Notes: generated from the letters alone by a model not told the origin. Numbered from the stretch's first letter, positions 32,731-41,055 are shown. The stretch is DNA of 64,000 bases from Streptomyces roseoverticillatus (GCF_000719265.1 NZ_JOFL01000028.1:5976-69975); one strand, 5' to 3'. A program made the numbers and translations.

Positions 32731-34325
32731 GCCCGGTGCCCGGTACGAAACCCGCCGACCCGTTCCTGTCCACGGCCTGGCTCGCCGCCGGCCGCTCCCT
32801 CGAACGCCCGCCCGCCGGCGTACGCGACACCGTGAGGCTCCGGCTGGAGATCACCGATCCGCCGCCCGGGGCGCCCCCTGCGGTGGACGTGGAGGTGGAC
32901 CTGGCCGCCGGGCGCCTCGGCGTCGCGGCCGCCGCGGGCGAGTCGCCGGGGCTACGGATCACCCTGCCGCACGCGGCGGCCCGCGCGCTGCTGCTGGGCT
33001 CGTCGCAGGAGCGCGCCGGCGTCTTCGAGCGCGGTGACGTGCGCGCCGAGGGCAACTTCAGCCTGCTGTTCTTCATCGACGCGGCGCTCCGGCGGGACGG
33101 GTCGGGGCACGTGGCCGCGCTCCGGGGTGCGGCCGGACTGCCTCAGCCCCGGCCCCGGAAGGCTGCGGAGACTGCTGGGACAGCCGGGGCCGGGGAAACG
33201 GCCGGGGTGGCCGAGGCCGTTGAGCACGCCCGGGAGGCCCTGCCCGGGACCGTGCGCGAGATGGAACGCGAAGTGGGCACCTCGACTCCGGGGGCCCAGC
33301 TGCACGTCTCCCTCGACGGAGTCACCCTGGCGGACGCGGGGCTGGGCGAGGCCCGGCCCGGCGTCCCGATGACCCATCGCTCGCTGCCGCTGTGGTACTG
33401 CTGCGCCAAGCCCCTGCTGTCGGCCGCGCTCGGCCGGCTCTGGGAAGCCGGGGCGTACGACCCGTACCTGCCCGTCGCCCACTACCTGCCCGCGTTCGGC
33501 CGGGCGGGCAAGGAGTCCATCACCTCGATGGACCTTCTCACGCACACGGGCCCGCTGCCGACCGGCGACGACCCGCTGCACGGCGTGGTCGCCGGACCGG
33601 ACGACGAGCGTCTGCGACGGGCCTTCGGCGTCGCGGTCCCGTCATGGTCGCGGCGGGCCCCGGGCGTCAACTACAGCCAGTGGTGGGCCTGGTTCGTCCT
33701 GGCCCGGATCCTTCCCGTGGTCGACGGCAGGGAGTACCGCCCGTACGTCGAGCAGGAGATCCTCGGGCCGTGCGGGATGACGGGCACGCGCGTGCACCTG
33801 ACGCCGGAGGACTTCACGGCCTTCGGTGACCGGCTTCCGCTGATCCACGTGAGCAACCCCCGGTCGGCTCCCCAGCCCACCCACTGGTGGTCCACCGAGG
33901 CCGCGACCACGCGGTGCATCCCCGGCGTGAACACCCGGGGGCCGCTGAGCGACCTCGGCCGCTTCCTCACCATGCTGCTGCGCGGCGGGGCCGCCCCCGG
34001 CGGGCGCGTCCTCGCGCCGACGACCGTCGCCGCGCTGACCGCCCGGCACCGCACCGGCCTGCGCGACCGGTACGGGAACGCCGACTGGGGCATGGGGTTC
34101 CGCCTCGAATGCCGCCACCTGGGCGAGGAGTTCACCAGCTTCGGCACTCACGCCTCCCCGCGGTCCTACGGGCACGACGGGCTGTGGACCGCGGTGGCGT
34201 TCGCGGACCCCGACGCCGGGCTCACCGTGGCCGTCCACCTCAACGGGAAGGTGGAGCACGAACGGCACCGCGAGCGGATCCTCCGCATCGCCGACGCCGT
34301 GTACCGCGACCTCCGTCTGTGCTGA
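32727..34325 (+). CDS. mitL: SCP2-like domain fused to beta-lactamase-family protein with Cys nucleophile
   Basis: 532 residues from ATG 32727 with GGAGG upstream. Residues about 25-140 look like an SCP2 (sterol-carrier) fold. Residues about 180-530 are a serine beta-lactamase/esterase-family domain: the SxxK motif reads Cys225-Cys-Ala-Lys228 (LWYCCAKPL), the Tyr motif NYSQ, and a GHDGLW motif near the end. The nucleophile Ser is therefore Cys, unless Cys226 serves. In capuramycin biosynthesis a relative of this fold (CapW) is an acyltransferase making amides, so an acyl-transfer role is more likely than drug resistance. Low-complexity Ala/Gly linker near 155-170. Followed 45 bases later by mitM. 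Confidence 0.82.
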   Translation: MSPVPGTKPADPFLSTAWLAAGRSLERPPAGVRDTVRLRLEITDPPPGAPPAVDVEVDLAAGRLGVAAAAGESPGLRITLPHAAARALLLGSSQERAGVFERGDVRAEGNFSLLFFIDAALRRDGSGHVAALRGAAGLPQPRPRKAAETAGTAGAGETAGVAEAVEHAREALPGTVREMEREVGTSTPGAQLHVSLDGVTLADAGLGEARPGVPMTHRSLPLWYCCAKPLLSAALGRLWEAGAYDPYLPVAHYLPAFGRAGKESITSMDLLTHTGPLPTGDDPLHGVVAGPDDERLRRAFGVAVPSWSRRAPGVNYSQWWAWFVLARILPVVDGREYRPYVEQEILGPCGMTGTRVHLTPEDFTAFGDRLPLIHVSNPRSAPQPTHWWSTEAATTRCIPGVNTRGPLSDLGRFLTMLLRGGAAPGGRVLAPTTVAALTARHRTGLRDRYGNADWGMGFRLECRHLGEEFTSFGTHASPRSYGHDGLWTAVAFADPDAGLTVAVHLNGKVEHERHRERILRIADAVYRDLRLC

Positions 34326-34370
34326 CCTCCGACGTCCGACGTCCGGTTCCGACTTCCAGAGAGGGTTTCC

Positions 34371-35216
34371 ATGCCGCACTCCGACCTGACCGAACTGCCC
34401 ATGCCGTCGCCCGTGTCCGCCGAGGTGGGCGCGCTCTACGACCGGTTCACCGCCCTGGGCTCCGCCTCCCTGGGCGAGAACCTGCACTTCGGGTACTGGG
34501 ACTCCCCCGACAGCCGGGTGCCGCTGGAGGAGGCGACCGACCGGCTCACGGACATGATGGCCGACCGGCTGCGCATCGGCGCCGGGTCGCGCGTCCTCGA
34601 CCTGGGCTGCGGCGTGGGCACGCCCGGGGTGCGCATCGCCCGCCGCACCGGCGCGGACGTCACCGGCATCTCCGTCAGCACGGAGCAGATCGCCCGGGCC
34701 AACACGCTGGCGGAGGCCTCAGGCGTCGCCGACCGGGCACGGTTCCGGCAGGCGGACGCGATGGAACTGCCCTTCGAGGACGGCAGCTTCGACGCGGTCA
34801 TCGCCCTGGAGTCGATCATCCACATGCCCGACCGCGCCCAGGTCCTCGCGCACGTGGGCCGGGTGCTGCGGCCGGGCGGCCGGCTGGTGCTCACCGATTT
34901 CTTCGAACGTGCCCCCATCCCCGCCGCCGGCCAGACCGCCGTACGGCGCTACCTGCATGACTTCATGATGACGATGGTGACCGCCGAGTCCTACCCGCCC
35001 CTGCTGCGCGGGGCGGGGCTGTGGCTGGAGGAGTTCCTGGACATCAGCGACCAGACGCTGGAGAAGACGTTCGTCCTGCTCTCCGAGCGCATCAACGCGG
35101 CGAAGCAGCAGCTCGCGGAGGAGTTCGGGGAGGAGATGGTGGACCAGTTCGACCCGGGCGACCTGGTGGGAATCAGGGAGTTCGGCTATCTGCTGCTCGT
35201 GGCCCGGCGCCCGTGA
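34371..35216 (+). CDS. mitM: SAM-dependent methyltransferase (aziridine N-methyltransferase type)
   Basis: 281 residues from ATG 34371 with AGAGAGGG upstream. Class I fold: VLDLGCGVGTPGVRIARR (SAM site), GISVSTEQIARAN, ADAMELPFEDGSFDAVIALESIIHM and RPGGRLVLTDF. The layout resembles small-molecule methyltransferases of the Rif14/RebM type. MitM of S. lavendulae has been characterised as the aziridine N-methyltransferase. Its place directly after mitL, as last gene of the plus-strand run, agrees. A terminator hairpin follows at 35251-35294. Confidence 0.92.
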   Translation: MPHSDLTELPMPSPVSAEVGALYDRFTALGSASLGENLHFGYWDSPDSRVPLEEATDRLTDMMADRLRIGAGSRVLDLGCGVGTPGVRIARRTGADVTGISVSTEQIARANTLAEASGVADRARFRQADAMELPFEDGSFDAVIALESIIHMPDRAQVLAHVGRVLRPGGRLVLTDFFERAPIPAAGQTAVRRYLHDFMMTMVTAESYPPLLRGAGLWLEEFLDISDQTLEKTFVLLSERINAAKQQLAEEFGEEMVDQFDPGDLVGIREFGYLLLVARRP

Positions 35217-35250
35217 CGCGGAAGGGGTGAGCGGGCACGAGCCCGCGGGC

Positions 35251-35294
35251 CCGTACGCCCCCGCGCCGCGAGCCGCCGGCGCGGGGGCGTACGG
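35251..35294. terminator. Bidirectional terminator between convergent mitM and mitP
   Basis: A perfect 17-bp inverted repeat (35251-35267 with 35278-35294) around a 10-base loop. It is very GC-rich, lies 34 bp after the mitM stop and 22 bp from the mitP stop, and would end transcription from both sides. Confidence 0.85.
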
Positions 35295-35316
35295 CCTCCT
35301 GGCTACGCCCTTCCTG

Positions 35317-36435
35317 CTACAGCCCCGCGGGGCCGCTCTGCCTCGGCATTCCGTCGAGGGTGCGCAGGACCACGTCCTCGGGGACGCCGGGAACGAGTTC
35401 GGCGCCCCGCGGCCCGTCGAGGACGAAGGCCAGGCCGTCGCCGGCGGCCTTCTTGTCGCGCCGCATCAGCATGGTCAGCAGGGTCGCGTCGGCGTCCTCC
35501 GGGAGCGCCCCGGGCAGGCCGTAGTCGCGGACGACCCGGGCGTGCTCCTCCGCGCGGCCGGCCGTGATGCGCCCCAGGGCCAGGGCCAGCCGGCCCGCGA
35601 AGACCGTGCCGATGGCCACCCCGATGCCGTGGCGGACGGCGAATCCGGTGGCGGTCTCCAGGGCGTGGCCCAGGGTGTGGCCGTAGTTGAGGACGTGCCG
35701 CCTGCCGGTGTCGCGCTCGTCGGCCGAGACGATCGACGCCTTCAGCCGCAGGCTCGCGGTGACCTGCTCGTGGACGGCGAGTCCGCGCAGGTCGCCCGCG
35801 CCGATGAAGTGGCAGCGCGCTATCTCGCCGTAGCCGTTGGTCCACTCCTCGGGGGGCAGCGTCTCCAGGTAGGTGGTGTCGCACAGCACGGCGGCGGGCT
35901 GCCAGTAGGCCCCGACGAGGTTCTTGCCCTCGGGGAGGTTGACCGCGGTCTTGCCGCCGACGCTCGCGTCCACCTGGGCCAGGAGTGTGGTGGGCAGGTG
36001 GATCACGGGCACCCCGCGGTGGTGGAGCGCGGCCGCCAGCCCGGCCGTGTCGGTGGTCGTCCCGCCTCCGCAGGAGACGACCACGTCGTGGCGGGTGATG
36101 CCGAAGGTGGTGAACCGCCGGCACAGGTCCTCCACGGTGGCCAGGGTCTTGTGGCGTTCCCCGTCGCGCACCTGGACGACCGTCGACGGCACGCCGGGGT
36201 CGGGCACCGTCTCCGGCGGCCGTGCGGTGACGACCGCGGCACGCCGGGCGCCCAGTGCCGCCACGACGTCCGGCAGGAGCTCCCGCGCCCCGGGCCCGAC
36301 GTGGACGGCGTAGGAGCGCTCCCCCAGCCGCACGTCGACACGGCTGACAGGGCCGGCGGAACCGACAGGGCTTACGGGACCGCCTGGGCTGACGGGGCTG
36401 TGGCGTCCGGCGGGGTTCTGCTGCGGCTGCGGCAC
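35317..36435 (-). CDS. mitP: 3-dehydroquinate synthase family, aminodehydroquinate (RifG-like) type
   Basis: 372 residues from GTG 36435 (GAGGAGGG seven bases upstream). Core motifs: SCGGGTTTDTAGLAAAL (NAD site), PTTLLAQVDASVGGKTAVN, GKNLVGAYWQP, NGYGEIARCHFIG and LNYGHTLGHALE (zinc and substrate residues). The combination AYWQP plus GEIARCHF is what I recall from RifG-like enzymes rather than primary-metabolism AroB or cyclitol synthases. Expected reaction: aminoDAHP to 5-amino-5-deoxy-3-dehydroquinate, ahead of MmcF. The first 30 residues are a Ser/Pro/Gly/Val-rich leader made of imperfect repeats. First gene of a minus-strand group whose upstream neighbour is mitQ. Confidence 0.92.
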   Translation of the reverse strand: MPQPQQNPAGRHSPVSPGGPVSPVGSAGPVSRVDVRLGERSYAVHVGPGARELLPDVVAALGARRAAVVTARPPETVPDPGVPSTVVQVRDGERHKTLATVEDLCRRFTTFGITRHDVVVSCGGGTTTDTAGLAAALHHRGVPVIHLPTTLLAQVDASVGGKTAVNLPEGKNLVGAYWQPAAVLCDTTYLETLPPEEWTNGYGEIARCHFIGAGDLRGLAVHEQVTASLRLKASIVSADERDTGRRHVLNYGHTLGHALETATGFAVRHGIGVAIGTVFAGRLALALGRITAGRAEEHARVVRDYGLPGALPEDADATLLTMLMRRDKKAAGDGLAFVLDGPRGAELVPGVPEDVVLRTLDGMPRQSGPAGL

Positions 36436-36499
36436 GGCGGCCCTCCTCGCTCGTGGGTACGCCGGCGCTCGCGGGTGCGCGCCGACGCGATCGGTGCGG

Positions 36500-36572
36500 G
36501 GTGGTGCGTACGGTACGAGGCAGTGCGTACGGCACGGGCAGTGCGGACTGTGCGGGCAGTGCGGACTGTGCG
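36500..36572. repeat. Four tandem 18-bp repeats upstream of mitP
   Basis: Two exact 18-bp units (36537-36554 and 36555-36572, GGCAGTGCGGACTGTGCG) follow one related unit at 36519-36536 and a weaker one at 36500-36517. They occupy the gap between the mitQ stop (36580) and the mitP start (36435). They could be regulator sites, an mRNA element, or simple slippage repeats. Confidence 0.65.
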
Positions 36573-36579
36573 GGCGGGC

Positions 36580-37107
36580 TCAGTGCTCCGCCCGGTGTGC
36601 GGCCTCCAGGACGTAGCCGCGCCCGCGGACGGTGCGCACGCGCAGGTCCAGGGCCGACAGCCGGCGGCGGATGCGCATGATGTGCAGGTCGAGCGCGTTG
36701 CGGCTGAGCGGGGGCCGGCCGGGCTGCGGGGCGAGCAGGTCGTCGCGGGCGACGACCTCCGTGAAGGAGGCCGCCAGCCGGGCCACCAGATGCGCACCGG
36801 TGGGCGAGAGCAGGGCGGAGCGGCGGCGGAAGCGCAGGACCCCGTTGGGCTCGACGACGGGCCGGGATTCCGCGGCCGCCCGCATCCGCAGCGCCTCGGC
36901 ACGGGCCCGGAGGTCCCCGGGGCTGATGGGGGCGCGCACCCAGTCCTCCCGGAGGTCCGGGCTCGCGGGCGCCTCCGCGCCCGCCTCCAGCACCAGGATC
37001 CGCATGACCCCGCGGTCGCGGCAGCGCTCCCGGCGGTCGGACTCCGCCGGCCAGCGGATCAGCTCCACCTTCTCTCCCGGCAGTAACGGCACGCGCGCCC
37101 CCTCCAC
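36580..37107 (-). CDS. mitQ: OmpR/PhoB-type winged-helix regulator without a full receiver domain
   Basis: 175 residues if GTG 37107 is the start (the only nearby site is weak). Residues about 95-170 form an OmpR-type DNA-binding domain: GAHLVARLAASFTEVVARDDLL, SRNALDLHIMRIRRRL, VRTVRGRGYVLEAA. The N-terminal 90 residues are too short for a receiver and show no phosphorylatable Asp pocket, so activation is not by classical phosphotransfer. A TTA codon at 37084-37086 (residue 8, if this start is right) would place it under bldA. Likely the pathway-specific regulator; candidate targets are the repeat arrays at 19773-19848 and 36500-36572. Confidence 0.8.
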   Translation of the reverse strand: MEGARVPLLPGEKVELIRWPAESDRRERCRDRGVMRILVLEAGAEAPASPDLREDWVRAPISPGDLRARAEALRMRAAAESRPVVEPNGVLRFRRRSALLSPTGAHLVARLAASFTEVVARDDLLAPQPGRPPLSRNALDLHIMRIRRRLSALDLRVRTVRGRGYVLEAAHRAEH

Positions 37108-37185
37108 CTCAACTGTCCACCATTGAACCGGACTTCACTCAATCACACGGAAGTCCGCGGCGCACGGCTGCGAGGGGCGCTCCGG

Positions 37186-38727
37186 TCAGCCGACGGCCTG
37201 GGCGAAGGAGAAGAAGCGGTGCGGGTCGTAGGCGCGTTTGACCGCGGTCAGCCGGCCGTAGTTCTCGGCGTAGTAGGCCGTGCGCCAGTCGGTCAGCTCG
37301 GGGTCGATGAAGTTCTGGTAGCTCTCGCCGTTGGAGTGCGGGTCGAGGGTGTGCAGCCCGCGCGCGGCCCAGGCCCGGCCGGCGGTCTCGTCCTCGCGGC
37401 TGTAGTCCGGCTTGTTCAGGGCGAGCGAGAAGCCCAGGTAGAACTGCGTGTCGCGGTGCACGTAGGCGGTGGTGGAGCGGTCGGGGCGGTTGGCGGCGCC
37501 GCCGAGGGCGAAGAAGCTCAGGAAGCGGAACTGCCCGGCCCGGGGGCCCGCGGCGAAGGCTTCCAGGATCCGCTCGACGCCCCGCGCCGGGATGGCCGCG
37601 GAGAAGAGCCGGTTGCGGTCGATGGAGAAGTTCTGCCGGGGCAGGGCCGCCTCGGGCGAGTAGCCCACGGTGTGGCACTGCTCGGGCGACAGCTCGGCGC
37701 AGCCGTACTGCGCCATCATCGCGTCGTGCGCGGACTGCCGCTTGGCCGACCGCGTGGCGGGCGCCCGGCCCACCGACGCCACCAGGGAGTCCAGTACGGG
37801 GTCGAGGGCGTCCGGCGCGCCGAGCCAGGCTCCGGTGACGACGACCACCGGGGCGCCGGTCCCGGCGTCCGGCCACTGCACGGCCAGGGCGGCGCCCAGG
37901 TCCCGCGGGCCGTCGATGATCCAGTGCTGCCACGCCTCGACGACCCGCTGCGCGGCCTCCCACGGCCAGGTGAGGTTGTAGCTGACGAGGGTGGGCACGT
38001 CCGTGGGCCGCAGCTCCAGGCTGGTGATCACGCCGAAGTTGCCGCCCCCGCCGCCGCGCGTCGCCCAGAACAGGTCCGGGTGCTCGGCGGCGGACGCGGT
38101 GACGGCCCGCCCGTCGGCCAGGACGATCCGGGCCGAGACCAGGCGGTCGCAGGCCATGCCGTACTTGCGGGTCTGCCAGCCCAGCCCGCCGCCCGGGACG
38201 AACCCGCCGGGGCAGACGCCCGGGCAGTTGCCGCCCGCCACGGTGACGCCGCGCGGCGACAGCGCCGTCAGGGCGTCCACCTGCTGGGTGCCGGCCCCCA
38301 TGACGACGGTGTTCCGGGGCGTCAGCCCCACCGTGCTGAGCCGCGAGAGGTCGAGGACGATCCCCTCGCCCGTGGAGTAGCCGCCGAAGCTGTGCCCGCC
38401 GCTGCGCGGGACGAGGGGCAGGGCGTGGTCCTGGGCGAACGCGAGGGTCGTCCGGACGTCCTCCTCGCTCCGGCAGTAGGCCACGGCCTGCGGCCGGATC
38501 CCGTCGAACTGGCCGCTGTAGAGCTTCCTGGCCCGTTCGTAGCCGCTGTCCGAAGGCAGGACGAGGTCGCCCGACAGGCGGCGTTCGAGCTCGTTCCAGT
38601 CGACGCCGCCGCCTGCGCGCCGCGCGGCCGGACCCGCCGGGCCCGCGGCCGCCGCACCGGTCGCGCCGGTGGCGGCAGCGGCCGCCGCCACCGCTCCGGC
38701 CCGTAGCACAGTCCGCCTGTCGAGCAT
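37186..38727 (-). CDS. mitR: Tat-exported, bicovalent FAD oxidase (berberine-bridge family)
   Basis: 513 residues from ATG 38727 (GGAGAGG 4 bases upstream); longer starts at 38745 and 38793 lack good sites. The N-terminus is a Tat signal: DRRTVLRAG followed by an Ala-rich hydrophobic stretch. The FAD domain has His112 in RSGGHSFGG and Cys168 in GGNCPGV, the pair that binds FAD at two points. GGGLGWQTRKYG and GGNFGVITSLELR follow. The C-terminus ends YDPHRFFSFAQAVG, the usual berberine-bridge tail. It probably oxidises a late intermediate or the drug outside the membrane; export would separate it from the cytoplasmic McrA-like MmcM. Right end of the recognisable mit genes. Confidence 0.9.
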   Translation of the reverse strand: MLDRRTVLRAGAVAAAAAATGATGAAAAGPAGPAARRAGGGVDWNELERRLSGDLVLPSDSGYERARKLYSGQFDGIRPQAVAYCRSEEDVRTTLAFAQDHALPLVPRSGGHSFGGYSTGEGIVLDLSRLSTVGLTPRNTVVMGAGTQQVDALTALSPRGVTVAGGNCPGVCPGGFVPGGGLGWQTRKYGMACDRLVSARIVLADGRAVTASAAEHPDLFWATRGGGGGNFGVITSLELRPTDVPTLVSYNLTWPWEAAQRVVEAWQHWIIDGPRDLGAALAVQWPDAGTGAPVVVVTGAWLGAPDALDPVLDSLVASVGRAPATRSAKRQSAHDAMMAQYGCAELSPEQCHTVGYSPEAALPRQNFSIDRNRLFSAAIPARGVERILEAFAAGPRAGQFRFLSFFALGGAANRPDRSTTAYVHRDTQFYLGFSLALNKPDYSREDETAGRAWAARGLHTLDPHSNGESYQNFIDPELTDWRTAYYAENYGRLTAVKRAYDPHRFFSFAQAVG

Positions 38728-38909
38728 GCTGCCTCTCCATTCCATCGGCCGGCCCGCGCGCCCGGGCGCGCGGGAAGCGATCACGGGAACCACGGCCCAG
38801 GATGCCCGGCAGGATCACCCGTGCCTCCGCTCCTGTCAGCGGGGTGAAAGAAAGCGGCACTTGACGTTCCGCACAATGGGAGGGACACCGGGAGCGGAAG
38901 GCGGAGCAC

Positions 38910-39653
38910 ATGCACCAGGCGGAGCGGAACGGGTATCCGGGCAGGCGGTTCCGGGACGAGCGGCTGCTGGAGGCGAAGGTCACCGCGGTCCGGGCCGCCG
39001 TGCCCGGCATGACGGACGTCACGCTGCGCGGCCCCGCCTTCGCCCGGTTCGCCTGCAAGCCGGGCGCCCACCTCCCCGTGGAGGTTCCCGGTGGCGCGCA
39101 GGGGCCCGTCCTGCGGACGTACTCGGTGTGGCGGCACACCCCGGCCGACGCCTCGCTCACCCTGCGGATCGCGCTGCACCGCCCGGGCGGCCCGGGCTGC
39201 GCGTGGGCGGGCGCCGTGACGCCCGGCGCGCGCGTACGGACCGGGGTCCCGCGCAACCGGATCGTGCTCGACCCCCGGGCCCGCCACCACGTCTTCGTCG
39301 GCGAGGAGACGGGAGCGGTGCCGCTCCTCACCATGGTGGACGCGCTCCCGCCCGGGGCCGTGACCCACGGGGTGCTGGAGACCACGGGCCCGGAGGCGGA
39401 GTTCCCGGCGCCGGACGGCGCGCGGACGCTGCGCTGGGTGCACCGCGGGCGCGCCTCGGCGGCCGCCTCACCGGTGCTGGTGGCGGCCGTCCGCCGGCTG
39501 GAGCTGCCTCCCGGGCCGGGAGTCGCCTACGTCGCGGGAGAAGCGGCGACCTGCCGGGCGGTGGTGCGCCACTTCGTGACCGAGCGGGGCTGGCCGCGGT
39601 ACGCGGTCAAGACGCAGACGCACTGGACGCCGGGCAAGTGCGGCATCCTCTGA
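38910..39653 (+). CDS. Siderophore-interacting (ViuB/SIP) FAD-dependent reductase family
   Basis: 247 residues from ATG 38910 (GGCGGA upstream), divergent from mitR by 182 bp. The flavin domain has RTYSVWRHTPADA, then GEETGAVPLLTMVDALPPGA, and the NAD-side motif VAYVAGEAATCRAVVRHFVTERGW, all characteristic of siderophore-interacting proteins. These reduce ferric chelates or pass electrons from NAD(P)H through FAD. No siderophore genes are near. It could belong to the mitomycin cluster as a reductase, or be its outer flank. Its stop lies 4 bases from the convergent aminotransferase stop. Confidence 0.82.
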   Translation: MHQAERNGYPGRRFRDERLLEAKVTAVRAAVPGMTDVTLRGPAFARFACKPGAHLPVEVPGGAQGPVLRTYSVWRHTPADASLTLRIALHRPGGPGCAWAGAVTPGARVRTGVPRNRIVLDPRARHHVFVGEETGAVPLLTMVDALPPGAVTHGVLETTGPEAEFPAPDGARTLRWVHRGRASAAASPVLVAAVRRLELPPGPGVAYVAGEAATCRAVVRHFVTERGWPRYAVKTQTHWTPGKCGIL

Positions 39654-39657
39654 AGCG

Positions 39658-40800
39658 TCACGCCGCCCGCGGCCGGAGCGCGCGGACGGTCTCGCGCAAC
39701 AGGTGCGCGACGGTCCGTGCGTCGTCGTCGGTGAGCCCGGGGTGCAGCGGCAGGCACAGCGTCTCCGCCGCGGCGCGCTCGGACACGGGCAGGGAGCGTA
39801 CGGGCCCGTAGGCCGGGACCGTGTGCAGCGGCCCGTAGCGGAAGCTCGTCTCGACCCCGGCGGCGTGCAGGCGGCGGGCCACCTCGTCCCTGATGCGGCG
39901 GTCCACCTGCACCCAGTACAGGTAGTGGGAGGAGACGTGCCCGCCGGGGAGCGGGGGCGGCCGCCGGATGCCCGCGGCGCCGGCCAGCGCGTCGTCGTAG
40001 CGGCGGACGAGCTCCTCCCTGCGGGCGACGAGACCGGGCAGGCGGCACAGTTGGACGGCGCCGATCGCGGCGGTCAGGTCGTTGCCGACGAGCCGGCGGC
40101 CGATCTCCCGCTGCTCGAACTCCCAGGACCGCCACGGCGGCGGGGTGAAGCCGTCGTCGGGCCGGGCCAGGCCGTGGTAGGCGAGGCGGCGGGCCCGGCG
40201 GGCGAGGCGGGGGTCGCGCACGTGGAGCATGCCGCCGTCACCGGTCACCATGATCTTCATCTGGTCGAAGCTCCAGACGCCCATGTCGCCGAAGGTCCCG
40301 GCGGCCCTTCCGCGCACGCTGGACGCCACGGAGCAGGCCGCGTCCTCGACCAGGGCGACGCCCCGCCGCGCGCAGAGCTCCGCCAGGCCGGCGATGTCGC
40401 CGGGACAGCCGCCGTAGTGCAGGACCAGGACCGCCTTGGTGCGCGGGGTGAGCACCCGCTCGACGTCGCGGACCGACGGGTTGAGGGAGCGCGGGTCGAC
40501 CTCGCAGAAGACGGGGCGGGCGCCGCGCGCCCGGGTGGCGTTGGGCCCGGACACGAAGCTCAGGGACGGGATCACCACCTCGTCCCCCTCGGTGAGGCCG
40601 AGCAGTTCGAGCGCGAGGAACGTGCCCGAGGTCGCGGAGTTGAGGAAGACGACGTGCTCCGGTGGGACGCCGAGGTGCCGGGCGAAGCGCCCCTCGAAGT
40701 CCCGCGACCGCGGCCCGTAGCCGACGGTCCCGCTGTCGAAGGCCTCCGCGACGGCCCGGAGTTCGGGGTCGCCCAGCGCGGGCCGCGAGAATGCGATCAC
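39658..40800 (-). CDS. DegT/DnrJ/EryC1-family PLP aminotransferase
   Basis: 380 residues from GTG 40800 (VIAFSRPALGDPE), chosen because AGGAGAG lies five bases upstream; the ATG at 40839 has no ribosome site. PLP Lys in SFDQMKIMVTGDGG. Other signatures: NSATSGTFLALELLGLTEGD, VIPSLSFVSGPNA, LHYGGCPGDI and LVEDAACSV. It is a sugar aminotransferase type, distinct from AHBA synthase (no HAHGARW or WLHHRVLL). Whether it serves the mitomycin-type pathway, another sugar, or is unrelated is not clear. Confidence 0.85.
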   Translation of the reverse strand: MIAFSRPALGDPELRAVAEAFDSGTVGYGPRSRDFEGRFARHLGVPPEHVVFLNSATSGTFLALELLGLTEGDEVVIPSLSFVSGPNATRARGARPVFCEVDPRSLNPSVRDVERVLTPRTKAVLVLHYGGCPGDIAGLAELCARRGVALVEDAACSVASSVRGRAAGTFGDMGVWSFDQMKIMVTGDGGMLHVRDPRLARRARRLAYHGLARPDDGFTPPPWRSWEFEQREIGRRLVGNDLTAAIGAVQLCRLPGLVARREELVRRYDDALAGAAGIRRPPPLPGGHVSSHYLYWVQVDRRIRDEVARRLHAAGVETSFRYGPLHTVPAYGPVRSLPVSERAAAETLCLPLHPGLTDDDARTVAHLLRETVRALRPRAA

Positions 40801-41055
40801 GTAGCTCTCCTCCTGGGGTCGCGGGTCGTGACCTGTCATGCCCGTACGTCACGAGAGCACTTACCCACAAGAAGCGGATAATGCTCCTCCGCAACGCGAA
40901 CGGCTCGTATACCCCCGTCGCACCTCCGGCAGCGCCGTTGGCGGACTCCGAGAGCCGGTTCCCGGCCAACTCCGCCCGGGCCCTACCGGGCGCCCGCCTC
41001 CGTGAGTAGCGTCGCCCCTCGGCATCGATCGACCGCAACGTCTACAGGGGGTCAC

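Noticed and set aside
32727..34325. Antibiotic-resistance beta-lactamase
   Set aside because: The nucleophile is Cys, there is no export signal, an SCP2-like domain is fused, and it is coupled within the mit operon.
35317..36435. Cyclitol synthase (2-epi-5-epi-valiolone or deoxy-inosose type)
   Set aside because: Motifs DASVGGKTAVN, GAYWQP and GEIARCHF fit the RifG-like dehydroquinate synthase group better.
39658..40800. Second AHBA synthase
   Set aside because: It is a DegT-family protein but lacks the AHBA-synthase blocks seen in mitA (WWRNGG, HAHGARW, WLHHRVLL).
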